From: Delphinapterus leucas
Taxonomy: Eukaryota > Chordata > Mammalia > Artiodactyla > Monodontidae
Length of the DNA: 64,000 bases
NCBI RefSeq assembly: GCF_002288925.2
Contig: NW_022098008.1
Location: 3,294,889 to 3,358,888, forward strand
Direction of reading: 5' to 3'
The number at the start of each line of letters is the position of its first letter. Position 1 is the first letter of the stretch. Positions 34,991 to 47,826 of the stretch are shown here, in pieces. A program made the position numbers and the translations under genes. Below the pieces are notes generated by a model. That model was not told where the DNA came from. It did no database searches and saw only the letters and a program-made list of their open reading frames with translations.

Positions 34991-36000
34991 ACCATATCAT
35001 GAACCCAAATAAAAAGGTTTTATCCTAAATGTCATTCACAACATGAAATTATCAATATAATAATTTAGGTAACTGTCCAAGAAGAAATGACCACATAGTG
35101 TTTGCTCCTTTAAAAGTATGTCACAACAACTAGACATGAAGAGGCCAGCCATGAACTAAAGGACTGTTCACACTTGAAACACTGCAGTGGGTTCCAGTAC
35201 TTTTCATTTCCTTTGAGTCTGCCCTTTGACAAACGAGTCAGCTCTTTTAGTATTGCTTCTGTATTTTTTGTTTATATACCACAGAAACCAACATTCCATT
35301 GAGTAATCCATCTTAGTTTGTATTTACCAAGAGTTTCCATCTCTTGTGATTTTGATCAGGTCCTAAAATAAAGATTATTGATTATTGAGTACATCAAGAC
35401 CTTTATTTCCTTCTTTATTATTTTCTATTTGATTTTTATAAGGTTTATCTATTGCTTTAAGGCTTTTGGAAATATACACATGAAGGTTCATCATTTAAAG
35501 TAAATGTGGCAAACACAATTCTCTCTGAATATAAAGCTCAGAAAGGCTCACTAGGGAATTTCAGTCATGAAGGCCAAGATCATATAAATCTCTCTGAGGA
35601 GGGATGAAATTTCAAAGAAGACACTTTTTCAAAGTGAATATCAGGGGAATAATTTTTCTAAATATAACCCAATTTGAATAGTCAGAGTTGAGACATAATT
35701 CCTTTAAAACTGCCTCTGCTTGGCCAAAATGATACTCCAAGAGCTGAAGCTTAGAGAACACTCCCAAGAAACTCAGTTTTGGCTGGACTGTAGAGGCTGC
35801 TTTATTCTTGGAAAATATGTAAGAGTCTGAAATCACACATACTTCTTAAAAATGTAAGAATGGGACCAGAGACTATGGAAGGCAATGTCTAATGTCCACA
35901 AGTCTGTGGCTTGTAACATGCGGAGCCCAGGCTCAGCTGGCTGTCTTGAGCTGTGTTGCCTCTCAGCCACTGTGGTTTACCAGATGTCCACCCACAGGAG
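34991..36000. other. Unique sequence
   Basis: Nothing recognised. Confidence 0.4.
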
Positions 36001-36176
36001 TGGGAAGTCTGTCAGGAAGTGGAAGACACTGTGAGGAAGTGGGATATATGGGTCAGGAAGTGGGAGATATGTATCAGGAAGTGGGAGACACTTGTGAGGA
36101 AATGGGAGATATGGGTCAGGAAGTGGGAGATATGGGTCAGGAAGTGGGAGGTGTGGGTCAGGAGGTGGGAGACAAA
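36001..36176. repeat. Minisatellite, 21-bp unit, about 8 copies
   Basis: Tandem units close to tgggagatatgggtcaggaag, with two identical adjacent copies near 36104-36145 and decayed 19-21-bp copies at the edges. Because 21 is a multiple of three, the plus strand stays open across it. This gives a 156-codon frame (35892-36362) with a Val-Gly-Asp-Met-Gly-Gln-Glu heptad, which I regard as a by-product rather than a gene. Confidence 0.95.
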
Positions 36177-36455
36177 TCTCTTCCCTCAGTTCTTTCAGAT
36201 GACTCTGTCAAGGGTACAGACCCAGATCTCTTGCATTGCCTTGACTTGTCAGAGCATCAGAGGGTTCTCTACAGCTCCTCCTCTGTCACTCATTCCCTTT
36301 CTATAATTTGGAGGAAGAATCCAGATAATGTTAATAGAGAATACAAGATTAGTGGCCTTTAAATAATGCACCTCTGATGAATGCTAGATAAGTACCAGAG
36401 AATTAACAGCTGGAGCATCAGACTGCAGCCTCCAGAGGAACTGAAGACCCTAAGC
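36177..36455. other. Unique sequence
   Basis: Short stretch between the minisatellite and MER20; nothing recognised. Confidence 0.4.
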
Positions 36456-36650
36456 CAGGGGTCCTCAATTTTGGTGCTGTTAACATTTGGGGCAAAATAG
36501 CTCTCTCTTGTGGATGTGTCCTGCTTTTTGTAGGATGTTAAACAGCATCTTTAGGTTCTGCCCCTAAGATGCCAGTGGTGGTCACTCACTGGGTCAAACA
36601 AGAATATCTCCGGACATTACCAGGTGTGTCTGGGTTGGGGGTTGAAGTTG
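36456..36650 (-). mobile_element. MER20-like hAT-Charlie DNA transposon
   Basis: The plus strand shows the reverse of MER20: 'caggggtcctcaattttggtgctgttaacatttggggc', 'gtgtcctgctttttgtaggatgttaaacagcatc', 'agatgccagtggtggtca', 'atctccggacattacc'. Near full length with one recognisable hAT terminal sequence; the far end is decayed. Confidence 0.8.
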
Positions 36651-38499
36651 ATGTAGACAATTAACTTCATGCTTAACTAAACTCTGCTCTGAAGTCAGAG
36701 CTAAAACAATTACCTTTCACAAAGTACTGGCTGAGGAAATTCTCAAGAACTTCAAGAAATTCTTGAAATTATATTGTACTTTGAAAACACTGTACTTTGG
36801 TTCTACAAAAATCTCAGCCATGGTGTCCATTTTATTAATATTTTTATAGTTACAATGACTGAATTTAATATGTGTGCCATATCTAGATTCTAGATAAAAC
36901 AACTACTTAGATACATTATCCCCCCAATTTTTCTAAGTAAACTGTTACTTATGTCAGAAAAAAAAGAAGCAGTCTGGAAATCCTAAAAGAAGTAAGGTTT
37001 TTCAGTGAAAGTCTTGGCATCGATTTTTTTAAATTATTATTACAGCATTAGTTTCTGGAGCTTCTGAATGCTTTGAGTCTTAGAGTCCCTTTATGCCTAC
37101 TCATGACTATAGATCATCACCTCGCAAGTAAAATGGCTTCTGCTCTTTTTTTTTTTTTTCCCCCTGTTGCTTACTATTTTGGTTTCTATTGTTTTAACAT
37201 AAACCTGATGGGGACATTACATGACTGTTATTTCAGAATCATTGTATCCACAAACAAAATTTGAGAATAATTTTCTCTTTCACAAATATGGAAAGCAAAC
37301 CTAAACCCTATGCAAACCAGTGTCACAGGGAGATAAAAAGAACCACTCACTATAAAGGGGAAAAAGTGAAACAAAAAATTGTGTTGTTAGTCTGACATTA
37401 AGAAATGGAACTTCTAGGTAAAAGTAAAATGTATGTGGTCAATATCAGCCAAGGAAGAGTTCAGTGTTCACAAAGGAAATAATGAGTCATTGTTCATTTT
37501 CCACACAATGTGGTTCATTCTACTCCTTAAAACAAAGGCATTTCAAATTCATTCAAGAAAACATTCACAGAGAGAAAACTCTGAATGTTGTTTTTGGGAT
37601 AAGAAAGAATATTCCCTTAGGCTCTTTAAATCATCAATGCTGGATTCAGTGAGCTGGCCCAAGGCAACAGTAGGTTCTTGTCACCAAGATCCAAGCGCCT
37701 GACCAGCCAGCATCAAGAGCAATGTCTCCAGCCAGCAAAGGTAAAGAGCCCATTTCCCTCCTCCTGCTTCTCCTCCTCCTCCACTTTTTCTCTCTTTCTC
37801 CTCCTCTTCCTTCTCTTTTTCTTTCTAGTTCTCATTTCTACATAGTGACAAGTGTGTATTATACTTAATTTTTTTATCTTTTAAAACCTGTGTTTCATTC
37901 GACTTAGGAAAGTGTATCAAGCTCCTTCTTACAGCCTGGTGGTATAAGCTGGTAGGAGTCATTGGTCTCTACCCCAGATTCCCTTTCAAGCACCAGCGGT
38001 TACGTGGATGCAGCCAGTGTGTGGAAGGGCACAGGCAACCCACAGGGATGGTCATGGCTGGTCCCTTGCCCTTGCAGGGACTAGATAGATACCTTCTTTA
38101 TGTCTCAGCCACTCATTTGTTTTCTAATCCTTAAATTGAAATAAAACTGTTGTTTCATAGTTACCTTCCATAGCCAGTGAAAAGTTTAATTTATATGTCT
38201 GTAAGCATGAAGGCTAAGATCTATGCTCCTATTATCAGAATTAACATATTTCACTATTTACTTTTGTGCAAATGTCATGTACATCTTTATAGAAAGGTAT
38301 TATGGTCTTCATTTTTAAAAGCTGGTAAAGCAAAACATTAAAGTGATTTTTGTCATCAAATGTCATGCTAACAAAAAATATTTCCAAAATAATATCATAA
38401 TAACAAATGCCCTACTAAATTTTCTTAAATAAGCAAATACATTACCAATTTAAATTTAAATTTTAAAAATCCAATTCAGCTTTAGATGAGTTTCTGAAG
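36651..38499. other. Unique sequence with a CT-rich run
   Basis: Largely unrecognised AT-rich DNA. A C/T-rich run lies at about 37755-37830 (CTCCT and CTTCT words) and a T-run at 37146-37159. Two overlapping frames at 37433-37702 (89 and 62 codons) have no recognisable family. Confidence 0.4.
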
Positions 38500-38762
38500 T
38501 TCACAGTGTAACGCAGCTACAAAGAATACCAATTCTGGAGCCTAACTGCTTGCATTCAAAGTCTGTCTCTAGTGTTTCTCAGCACATTTTCAGAGGAAGG
38601 TAACCCATCTCTCCATGCCTCAGTTTCCTCATCTCCCAGTTGGTAATATGGGTGATAATTACTTCCTATAGTTGGTGTGAGAATTAGGTGAGCTGATCTC
38701 TCTGAGGCATTTGGGTTACTGCCTGGCACGCAAATATTCGACACATGTGAGCTCTTATTTCC
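38500..38762 (+). mobile_element. MIR SINE, near full length
   Basis: Runs through the whole MIR order: 'tctggagcctaactgcttgc', 'catgcctcagtttcctcatctcccag', 'ataattacttcctatagttggtgtgagaattaggtgag', 'tgcctggcacgcaaata'. One of the best-preserved MIR copies in the window. Confidence 0.85.
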
Positions 38763-41700
38763 TGGGTGAGATTGATCTTGAATTCATGCACAGGAACAAG
38801 GGATAGAGTGGGCAGAGTATCTAGGCACACAGATGTCATTATTAGCAGTGACTAGTACGCGCCTAAGTGTCTACTGTATGCAGCCAGCCCTGAAAAAGCT
38901 GCATGTTTATTTCTAAATCTTTAAACCTAAGAGGAAATCAAAGGACGGATGGCACCAGCATCCAGGTATTCCTTCTGCCATGATGTTCATATCTAAACAC
39001 CAATCTTGCCCTTTACAATGTGCATACTTCTGAAACCCCTCGATCTAAGAAATACTTTGAAAATTTGCTTAGAAACATCTAACTTAAAATTTGAATTGCC
39101 TTGAATTTAGAATCTGAAATTGAGTGAATGTATGGAGAAGCACACATTCAAGACATTCGTCACAATCACATTGCACAAGTGCATCTTCATACCACAAAGA
39201 AAAGATGAGAGTGTGTGGCCATGTGTGCATTATCTCCATATCCATGGTTGAGTGAATCTTTTCCCTTGAGTTAAAGGTGAGACAAACTATAATGCACAGA
39301 GCAATAACAAAGAAGATTTTAAAGATAACATAATGAAACAACTTGTTGGCTTCATTTCCTCTGATCCTTGTTTCTCTGCTACATTTCTTAGACAATAGCT
39401 TCATAGTCCCTATTTTATTTATTTTGATAAAGTGCAAACTAATTTTTAAGTTGATGGTTTAGCAGAACTATGATTTCCGGAATTCATTGTCCAGCACGTA
39501 ATCCAGGAAGCTCTTTGCATCCCTTGCTGTGCCAGGAGAGGTAGGTTCCTGGGTTTTTTGGGCTTACCGACCCTCTGAGCCCTGAGGCAGGTGATTTTGC
39601 CCACAAGGTGGATAAATATTCGTCCCCTGCCTTCCCTACCTTCCCAAGGGTTATACAGAGGACCTCTATTCCTTCACAGTATGACATGCCAAAATGCAGA
39701 GCAATTCTTAGCTGAGCAAGTGAATTAATCACCTTGAACTTTGGGCTGCAGCAAGGTGGTAAAGCTGCTCCACTGAGGGAATTATGGAAACATTACATGA
39801 GGACGTTGTCTTCGGCTCCTAGGAGTCAGATTTTGAGAACCTTCTGATCTTTCTGTCGTTAACACCCAGGGCTCCCACTGCAACATGAGAGACGGGATTA
39901 TGAAAATGAACAAAATATTAAGTGTGCCCAGAATATTTAATTTCAGAAAAAAAAGGACAGAATGCTTCTTGTCTCCTGAAAGGTCTTCCGCCTTTTATAC
40001 TTTCTTTGTGTTTTTATTGTAAGATAAACAACTTTATTGCTCATCTATTTTTCCTACTACAGATGTTAAGACTGTTAGATTCTAGGGTTTATTAACACTG
40101 AAAGGTTCAGTACGACATAAAGTTTTTAAGGTTTTATAACCATATTCTTTTTGTTGCCTTCTATTGATGGCAAACACCAGAAAACCCTCTCTGTCAACAA
40201 TAATTTAACTTCCCAAAGCACATTTCCAATTAGAGTTGACTACGACTGCGGTAATCACTGGTCCCCCACGAATAACCAAATGGACTGAAATGTAGTGGGC
40301 AGAAGTGTTCATTTCTTCAAACTTCATCTTTGAAAAAGGTTGAGCTAGTTTCTGTCGTTTATTGATTCCCAGACAATTTGGCTCATAAGGGGTTACGAAT
40401 CAAGGGATCAATGTCACAGCAGAGAGAGGATTTGCAGGAGTCGCACAGCGGCCCATGAGCAGTGTCAGAAATGGCTCTAAAGGAGAGTAGACACATGCTC
40501 TGAGTTTCCACTCTTAGTGAAATTGTATGAAACACTTGTTTGGCAGTTTGATGCAACAGGAAGTGTGTAGGCTGGAAAGTGTCATATTTATTTGGATTAC
40601 ATACCATACATTTTTAATTTGCCCCAAGAAAAATTACATTGGAAAGAGAAGAAGATTTGAGATGATTCCTTTAACAGATCTAAAGGATAACATTCATTTC
40701 TTTTTAAGCTGAAGAGTACAGAAAGAACATTCTTCTACATTATTTATTTTTAATTGAAGATGCTGTGCAAGCATTTGCCAAATTATTCAAGTGAGAGCCA
40801 TAATTAGGCAATGCAAGTGGGGAGAGAAGAGCAGTAAGTGCCAAAAATGAAGCATCTATTCATGGCTATTACTGCACATGTGACAGCAAATCAGCTGTAG
40901 CTGGGTATTAAAGTCAGAGCAGCATTCCTAACAATATTCCCCATGTGTGAAATCGTTAGTAGTAAGTATCAACATAAGGACAATTTCATGATGTTTGGAT
41001 GGCTAAGAAACTAGTACAAATAATTAAGCATTAAGTAAACAGAAGAACTAAATATGAACCAAAATAAAGCCTAGGCTACAAGACTTTGTAGTATAAAGTG
41101 AAGTGATTCTGTCCTGAATTATCTTTGTTTAAAATCGCTTTCAAAAATGTTAACCACGTAATTGTCAGATAGCTCCTTTGCAGACAAAGCCAGATACTTT
41201 TTCTTTAATATGAAAATAGAGGAGTTTGAAACCAATGTTTTATTGCTCAAGTAGATACAGAATCTTAGGTTTAAGATGTTAGGAATAATTACTTCCAAAT
41301 TTAAACATCGTGGTTATGCCACAGTCTTTTCAAATATCAGTGGGATATTTATGTCTTCTCTAATTCCTCACTGGAATATGAGTTCATGGAAGGATCCACA
41401 TAGATATACCTGCTGGAAATTTGTTACTGTATTACGGTCATTTCAGTCTGTTGGCCAATTCATTCATTCAGAAGAAAATCAGCTCAAGACAAGAATTTTA
41501 CTGTACTCAAGAAAAAAATGTCATTGTATGTGATTAATCCACATTAAAGTCTATATTTTCTTGTTGGTATAGGTAAACCTTTCACAAGATAAGAGCACAA
41601 GTCCTTTACAAATTTTGAAATTGTGTATATGTTGCAGAAAATTTTACACTGCTCCACCAGCTCCCTCTTATCCCTGCTCTGGCAGAATCACAACAGTGAG

Positions 41701-42279
41701 CCACTGTGAAGGCCTGGGTTTCTACCATGTACAACATCATGTTCAACATGAATGTGGAAACAGAGGGTGGAGAAAGATCATCATGTGAATGCAACAACAA
41801 ATAATGTCTGCAGAATCACAGTAGCTTTCTGCCCACGTGTAGGATGACAAAGAAGTTGTAAGGCTGCCTCTATCTAGGGTGAGGTTTGATATTTTCTTGT
41901 ATTTTCCCAACTCTCTTGAAGAGTTATGCTTTTTATGGACAAAAATTTTGGCCCCCAGTTGATACTCTCTTCTATAGTAAATAGGAAATAATCCAGGAAA
42001 CTCTTTTTTTTTTTTTTTGGTCTGCTATTAACAATGACAACAACAAAATTTTGAAAATATATTTTCTATCGTATATTTTTACAAAAAAAAAAAAAAATCA
42101 AGTAAAACTCTCCAGGCTCTATTTTCAGATTTCATTTCATACCTTCCAAATGCATGAGTGATTGTTTAAAAGGGTTGGAAAGACTTTGTAGGAAGGGCAA
42201 ACTAGTTTCATCTTGTGTGACAGTGAAAGTCTGCTTTCTAAGGGCCCCCTTTGTCCTTCTCCAGGGAAGCAGAACAGTT
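38763..42279. other. Unique AT-rich sequence; possible conserved block
   Basis: No repeat recognised. A 117-codon minus-strand frame at 39084-39437 has a hydrophobic stretch but no recognised family. The stretch 40741-40935 is repeat-free with TAATTA-like words and an even composition, and might be a conserved non-coding element. T- and A-runs occur near 42006-42019 and 42083-42096. Confidence 0.3.
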
Positions 42280-42880
42280 GCTTTGAAGAACAACTCAGAC
42301 CATGTAATTCCCTTGCTTGAAACCCCTCAGGATTGCTTCCTTTCATTCATAATCTTCCCAGGCACAGTGAAGCCCACAGGGTCTGGTCTTCACCCCATAC
42401 CATGCCAGTGTAGTGCGCTCTGTGTCCTAGGTCTCCAGCCACATCCGTGCCTGCCTTCTGTCCCTGGAATGTAGGAATCCGGCCTTGGGGATAGAGCTCT
42501 GGCTCTTCCTTGGAAATCCTCCCCCTGCCCCTTCTCCCCCCACCCCCTGTCCAGCCCCAGATCTCAGCTTACAAAGTTCCTTCCCCGACAGGCCTTCCAT
42601 GACCACACAGTCTATGGAGACCATCCAGTCACTCTCCACAGGCCACCTTTTCCGAAACCTTGACTTGGCAATATTTGCTACTTTCCCTTTAGGTTGATGT
42701 TTCTTTATTGCTTTCTTGTCTTTCTCCTCCTCTAGAATGTAAGGTTCATGAGCTCTTGGGCCTCTTCTGCTTTATTCACTGCAGTAACCCCTGCCTTTGG
42801 TACAGTGTCTGGAGCCCAGTGGGGGATTGAAAAGCCTTTGATGACTGTAAGGGTGGGTAGATAAATAATCCAGTGAAAGA
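42280..42880 (+). mobile_element. L2 LINE 3' region
   Basis: L2 order is visible over about 600 bp: 'catgtaattcccttgcttgaaacccctcagg', '...tccagccacatcc', 'cagatctcagcttac', 'aggccttccatgaccac', 'agaatgtaaggttcatgagc', 'tggtacagtgtctggagccc'. Interrupted by a C-rich run near 42521-42550. Confidence 0.75.
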
Positions 42881-45800
42881 AGCGGGTGGCATAAGATATA
42901 AGGATGGTAACAGAGAAAAGAACCAAGAGAGCATCTAATTGGTGGGTAGAGGTTGGCTACATGTGGTGACCCAATTTGGATCTGATAAACAGAGTGAGAA
43001 ATTCTGGTCCAGGTTCAGAGACAGGCTTGACAGAGCCAAGGGGACCCAAGAAAACAGAGTACAAGTAGGGGGCTGTAGGTCGTGACCTGGGTGATCTGGA
43101 ATGGAACAGGACCTTCCTGTGACTTTATTGGCCAAAGCTTGTTCCCAGGCAGGGATGGCTTCTGTTTTAATCCAGTCTTTCTACACAATTGCTTAACCTT
43201 GTTTTATACATGATATGACATGCGCTGATCCAGAGGGTGGACTTCTACCAAGATGTCTTTTTTTTTAAAGGAATAACTAACATACCCAGTAAGTCTTCCC
43301 CAAAAGAGCTTTGTAAAAGTATTTCTGTAGTGTTTAGATTTTATAATCAAATGAATGACAACCTCTTATACTACAGCTCTGTGTCAACACATACCCCACC
43401 ACAACATCCACTTTTCATTCGTCTGTTTGCTATTTGCTTGGTTTTGTTTTTCTTGTCATTTTCTTTGACAAGATTCAGCATGAGGGAAAGGAAGTGACTA
43501 ACCCATTTCTCCTGAGAAAGCATCAAAGAAACTAAGATTCCAACACTCTTTAATGTTGGCTGTTTATCCTTTAAAGGATCTTTGGCAGCTAAAGTTTACA
43601 CAAAGACTGATTGTTAAATAAAGAGATTACAATAGTCATTATTTTACAAGTTAAAAAAAGAAATGAATGTACAGAATGACATGGCTGTTGAAATTCTTCT
43701 TGCAAAATATACTCCCATAATTTTACTCCTATAATACTTTTTAGTAAGAGTTGACAATTTTTAACCTGTGAAACTAATATATTTCATTAGAACACCCTGG
43801 CTGGTATTTTATTATTTAAGGGTACATTTTTGTAGCACTACTAATAGGAAAATTACTCATAGTTTAGCAGTGTTTGGCAGAATAATGTATTATGAACACT
43901 GATACAAATAAAACATGTTAGCAAAGAAGCTGAACAGTGTTTGTTTTTTTTTAATTATTATTATTTGCAGAGCTCACATGAACTAGGCAATAGAACTCTA
44001 GTGGACATTGTTTGGAGACCTCCCTGAGGACACAGGACAAGGAGAGAATGGGTTTGTCCTTCAATATCTGGTAGATGGAAGCATCCATGGTCCTTGGCCT
44101 GAGGTTCTTGTCCCTAATTTTAGTTTGTATTTTTATTCTCTCTTGAAGAAAAGAATGGACTTATTGTCAGTGTAGAAAATTTGAGCATATCCAATTTCAA
44201 TAATTAGTCTTGAAACCTGAAATCATATTTCAGTAGATAAATCTGTAGTAATATTGCAAAATATTGTGAATTTGTGGGGAGGGTAGTGATTAGTGCTTAT
44301 TCATTGTGTGGTGTTATTGATGTCCCATCAACTTCCCCTTGTGTTACAACTTTTATGAGTTGACTACACTCAAAGAGAGAACCCATTGTAAATACCGGAA
44401 TATGATGCTATATTATCTGGGTCCAATTTTCCTCTCAGGATGGCAGGAGAAAATAACTTTTATTGTGAAGATGGTGACTGTAGTATTTTAAATACTTTTA
44501 AAATAACCTGAATAGACTCAGACACTTGCAGAAGTCTTCATGGAAATAAGCAGAGACCAGCAAAAGGAAGCTACATTTTCAAAAATCTTTGTTCTGCCTC
44601 AAATTAACTCTAGAGGAATAGCCTAGATCAGATATACTAATATAGGCTTCTTCTTGAGCTGCAGAACCTGGACCATCAAGACATGGGTGGTGTACATTGG
44701 GAATGACTCCATAGGGAAATATGTGGTCGTTTAGTTTCTGGGGAAAAGTTGAGAAATACTATGTTTTAGATGGAATGCTCAGTGTCCATACTATAGAAGA
44801 TAAAAAGTTGAAGTGATGAACAGATGGAGTGCCTTGATTTATTTTCAATGGTAGTAAAGGAAAAAGGACAATACAGTAAGAAGAAATGATGATTTCCAAT
44901 TATGAAAAAGTTATATTTTGAAGTTGGACAGGTCTCCACAGGAACACATTAACATCTTTAAATGCTGGGCATGTCCTTCAGTCTTTCTCTTAGAGTAAAA
45001 TTGGCAAACTGGAGATTATGGAGCCTTGGAAAGAGAGTGAACAGTGAGATGAGGGCTGTTGGACAAGACCTCTGACCCTCAGCTCAGGAATGCAGCCAGG
45101 AGAATAAATGTCCCACATCACTTTGCTTTATATTAGTCTCCTTCTCTTTGATCTTGGTTTCTCTCTGTCTTTTTCATCTTCCTATGTTCACCATTGACCG
45201 AAACAAAAGATGGGTAGACGGTGTATTCCTCACAGAGAAGCTCCTGGGGCACAGAACATAGTGGAGGACTTGGAGGATGGAGGTCAACGTCAGGGGGGCA
45301 AACGGAGCATCACCAGCCCAATAACATCTGCTGACATCTCATTGGGTCCCTCCAGCTGCAAGGGAGTCCAGGATCAAGTGTAGGTTGCCAGGACACATCA
45401 CCACTATTAATTACATCAGATTCTGTTAAATAACAGAAGAAGGAGGGAAATGGGTATTAGAAAATCAACTAGTGGTATCTACTACAAGATGGTTTTGTCC
45501 AAAAAACTGTAGGACCCAGAGAAGACAGGAATCAAAGATAAAAATGCATGGGGAGAATTCAGCCCCATATTGCCTAAGGTATTGAAAATTAATAGAGGTG
45601 AAAATTACAGATTGGTAAGTTGAATAGGTAATGTGCAGACTATAATTTGATCAGCCAAATTAACAAATTTTCAATTTTGCCTACACTCTAGATATAAGTG
45701 AAGTATGAATAAGAAAAATTAGTAATTCTGTAAACAAAATTAAACATCAAATGAGAAAAGCAATTACCCAAATATCAAAATTAGTTTGGTATATGTGGGT

Positions 45801-47124
45801 GTCATGGGTACCATTTTGTCTTAAGTTTGCATAATTGGATATTGCTTCTTATCCTGGGATCTCTAGGAAGAAGACGTGTACACCAATGCTTGATTAAGGA
45901 TTGCATATCAAGAGATGTGTGATTGAGGTCGGAGGGAAGTGAGGCAGGCAGTGAGGGATGGGAACACCAGAAGATACTGAGCATGGGCCACTGCCTTGTG
46001 AAATGAAACAGCATGCTAGCTGACTAGTCCTTTGTGGGGAGAAAAGGAGAGGACCTGATCTAGCTGGCTGCCTCTTTCTCGGGTCTCCTTGTGTTCAACA
46101 TTTGCTCCACTGGGAGTTGTCTCCAACAGGTCTGGGTTGCCTCATCCGGCCTCTAAGGTAGTAACCCAGGAGGTGAGACAGAGGGTCAGTGCATTGCCTG
46201 GATAACCAGCTCCATGCTGATACCTGTGGCTGAGCAAGCTTGGAAGGCACAGAGGACTTCTGAGGCCAAGAAAATAAAGGAAGACTTATAAAGTGTGTCC
46301 ATCATGTAAAATTTTAGGTCACAATAATTCAAATGAAAATTTCAAAAAAAAAAAAAACTTCACTGTTAAAGTCTAAAGTCTGAGCTAATTTTACCAACAG
46401 TAATTTGTCTTTTCTTCTCACCTTTTAAATAATGTTCTTTTTATTTTATTATTTGTTAGCAAGCATATAAATAACACATGTGTTCCTAACAGATAATAAA
46501 TTTGTCTTGGTAAGTAGCAACTAAGAGAAATTTAATTATTTAAACTTCTGATTTTAAAAAGTCATTAGACATTTTATTCATGATTATTTTTGAGAGGTAA
46601 TGTAGACAGATTTAATCATGTCCCTAATTGACCACATCTCATCATGTCATTTGTGCTAAAAAGTGTAATGTTGTTGTGAATGAGAGCTAGTCATAAACTC
46701 TAGATAATTTTGTCTATGACCTTCTTGATCACTGTAATTTGTATCTTTATTCCCATAATGAATGCTGATGTAAACCAATAATATATGTTTTATAATGTCT
46801 TTTTCCAAGAGTGTTTTGGCCTAAGACAAAGTGCACATTTTACAATTTTTAAGACTTCACTAAATTTTCATGGTTTAAAAAACTCTGGAATATTACTCAG
46901 CCTAGATAAAACATTCCACACTGGAAGAATGTTTGCTGTCGGTGGATGCCTTGGAGACCAATGATTCAGAAATACTAAGTTCAGCCCAGCACCATTCAAA
47001 GCTATCCCTAGCACAGTCACCTGAAGGAATGATGATAATGCAGAAAATCAAGGAAAATGAAGGATTTTTAAATCCTCTATGGTGAAAAAAAAATGGGTTC
47101 TTATAACCACAATGACCTTGGTGT
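42881..47124. other. Unique AT-rich sequence
   Basis: No repeat, RNA gene or credible coding frame recognised in over 4 kb. All frames are short (85 codons or fewer). Confidence 0.4.
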
Positions 47125-47203
47125 AGGGCATTTTCTGAGGGATTGATGACCACCTCGAATGATCAACTCCCACAGATGACCATCAATCCCCAGGCAATGC
47201 CCT
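47125..47203. repeat. Quasi-palindrome (imperfect hairpin)
   Basis: The left arm, agggcatt...ctgagggattgatg (47125-47149), and the right arm, catcaatccccagg...aatgccct (47180-47203), pair with a few mismatches and a one-base bulge. The loop is about 30 nt. It could be a decayed MITE, a template-switch product or a chance hairpin. Confidence 0.75.
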
Positions 47204-47698
47204 GTCTGTATTGCTCTTGCCTAATTCAATTATTTGCAGTTGTGGGCTTTCCGTTGTGAATATTTTATTGTGCAGTCAGGCTCTCTGACTTTCCCCTCTC
47301 CCTGCTCAACTTTATCTCTCTGATATAGACCAGCCCAGATTTACATTTCCCTCACACACTCAGAACTATATCTAATTCGTGGAGAGAAAAATATATGTGC
47401 ATTCATAGATGCAGATTGAGTTAAGTGGATATTTAGGGGGAAATATTTATAAACAAATTCAAATGGACATAGATTATCAATGTGCATGCACACTAGTTTC
47501 ATAAATCACTGTAGGTCATTTTATTAGAGTGTGTTTTTGTATCCAAATGAGGATTAGCTTGTGGTTTTTAATATAAGGCAGAATTTGAAAATCACAATTT
47601 AGATAAGGTTGGATGTTAGTAGTTGAATAAACAGTTATAGTCTCAATGTAAGACTGGAATTTAAAGCAGAAAACAAAACAAAACACTGCAAGTGTGAA
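47204..47698. other. Unique sequence
   Basis: Nothing recognised. Confidence 0.4.
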
Positions 47699-47826
47699 TG
47701 GCTGTGTGTGTGTGTACTATGTGTGTATGTGTGTGTATGTATATGGGTGTGTGTGTATGTGGGTGTGCCTGTGGGTGTATGTATGTGTATGTGGGTGTGT
47801 CACACATGCATGTGTGTGTGTACACA
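47699..47826. repeat. Degenerate GT-rich simple repeat
   Basis: About 128 bp of TG/TATG/GGTG words with interruptions. Alternating purine-pyrimidine content is high. It produces artificial Cys/Val-rich frames on the plus strand. Confidence 0.92.

Noticed and set aside
36001..36176. CRISPR-like array of regular short repeats
   Set aside because: Units are directly adjacent with no unique spacers, repeats are degenerate and the DNA is mammalian. It is a minisatellite.
35892..36362. 156-codon plus-strand frame with heptad repeats, possible repeat protein gene
   Set aside because: The heptad is simply the 21-bp minisatellite translated. The frame has no recognisable domain and no promoter or splice context, and its flanking parts look random.
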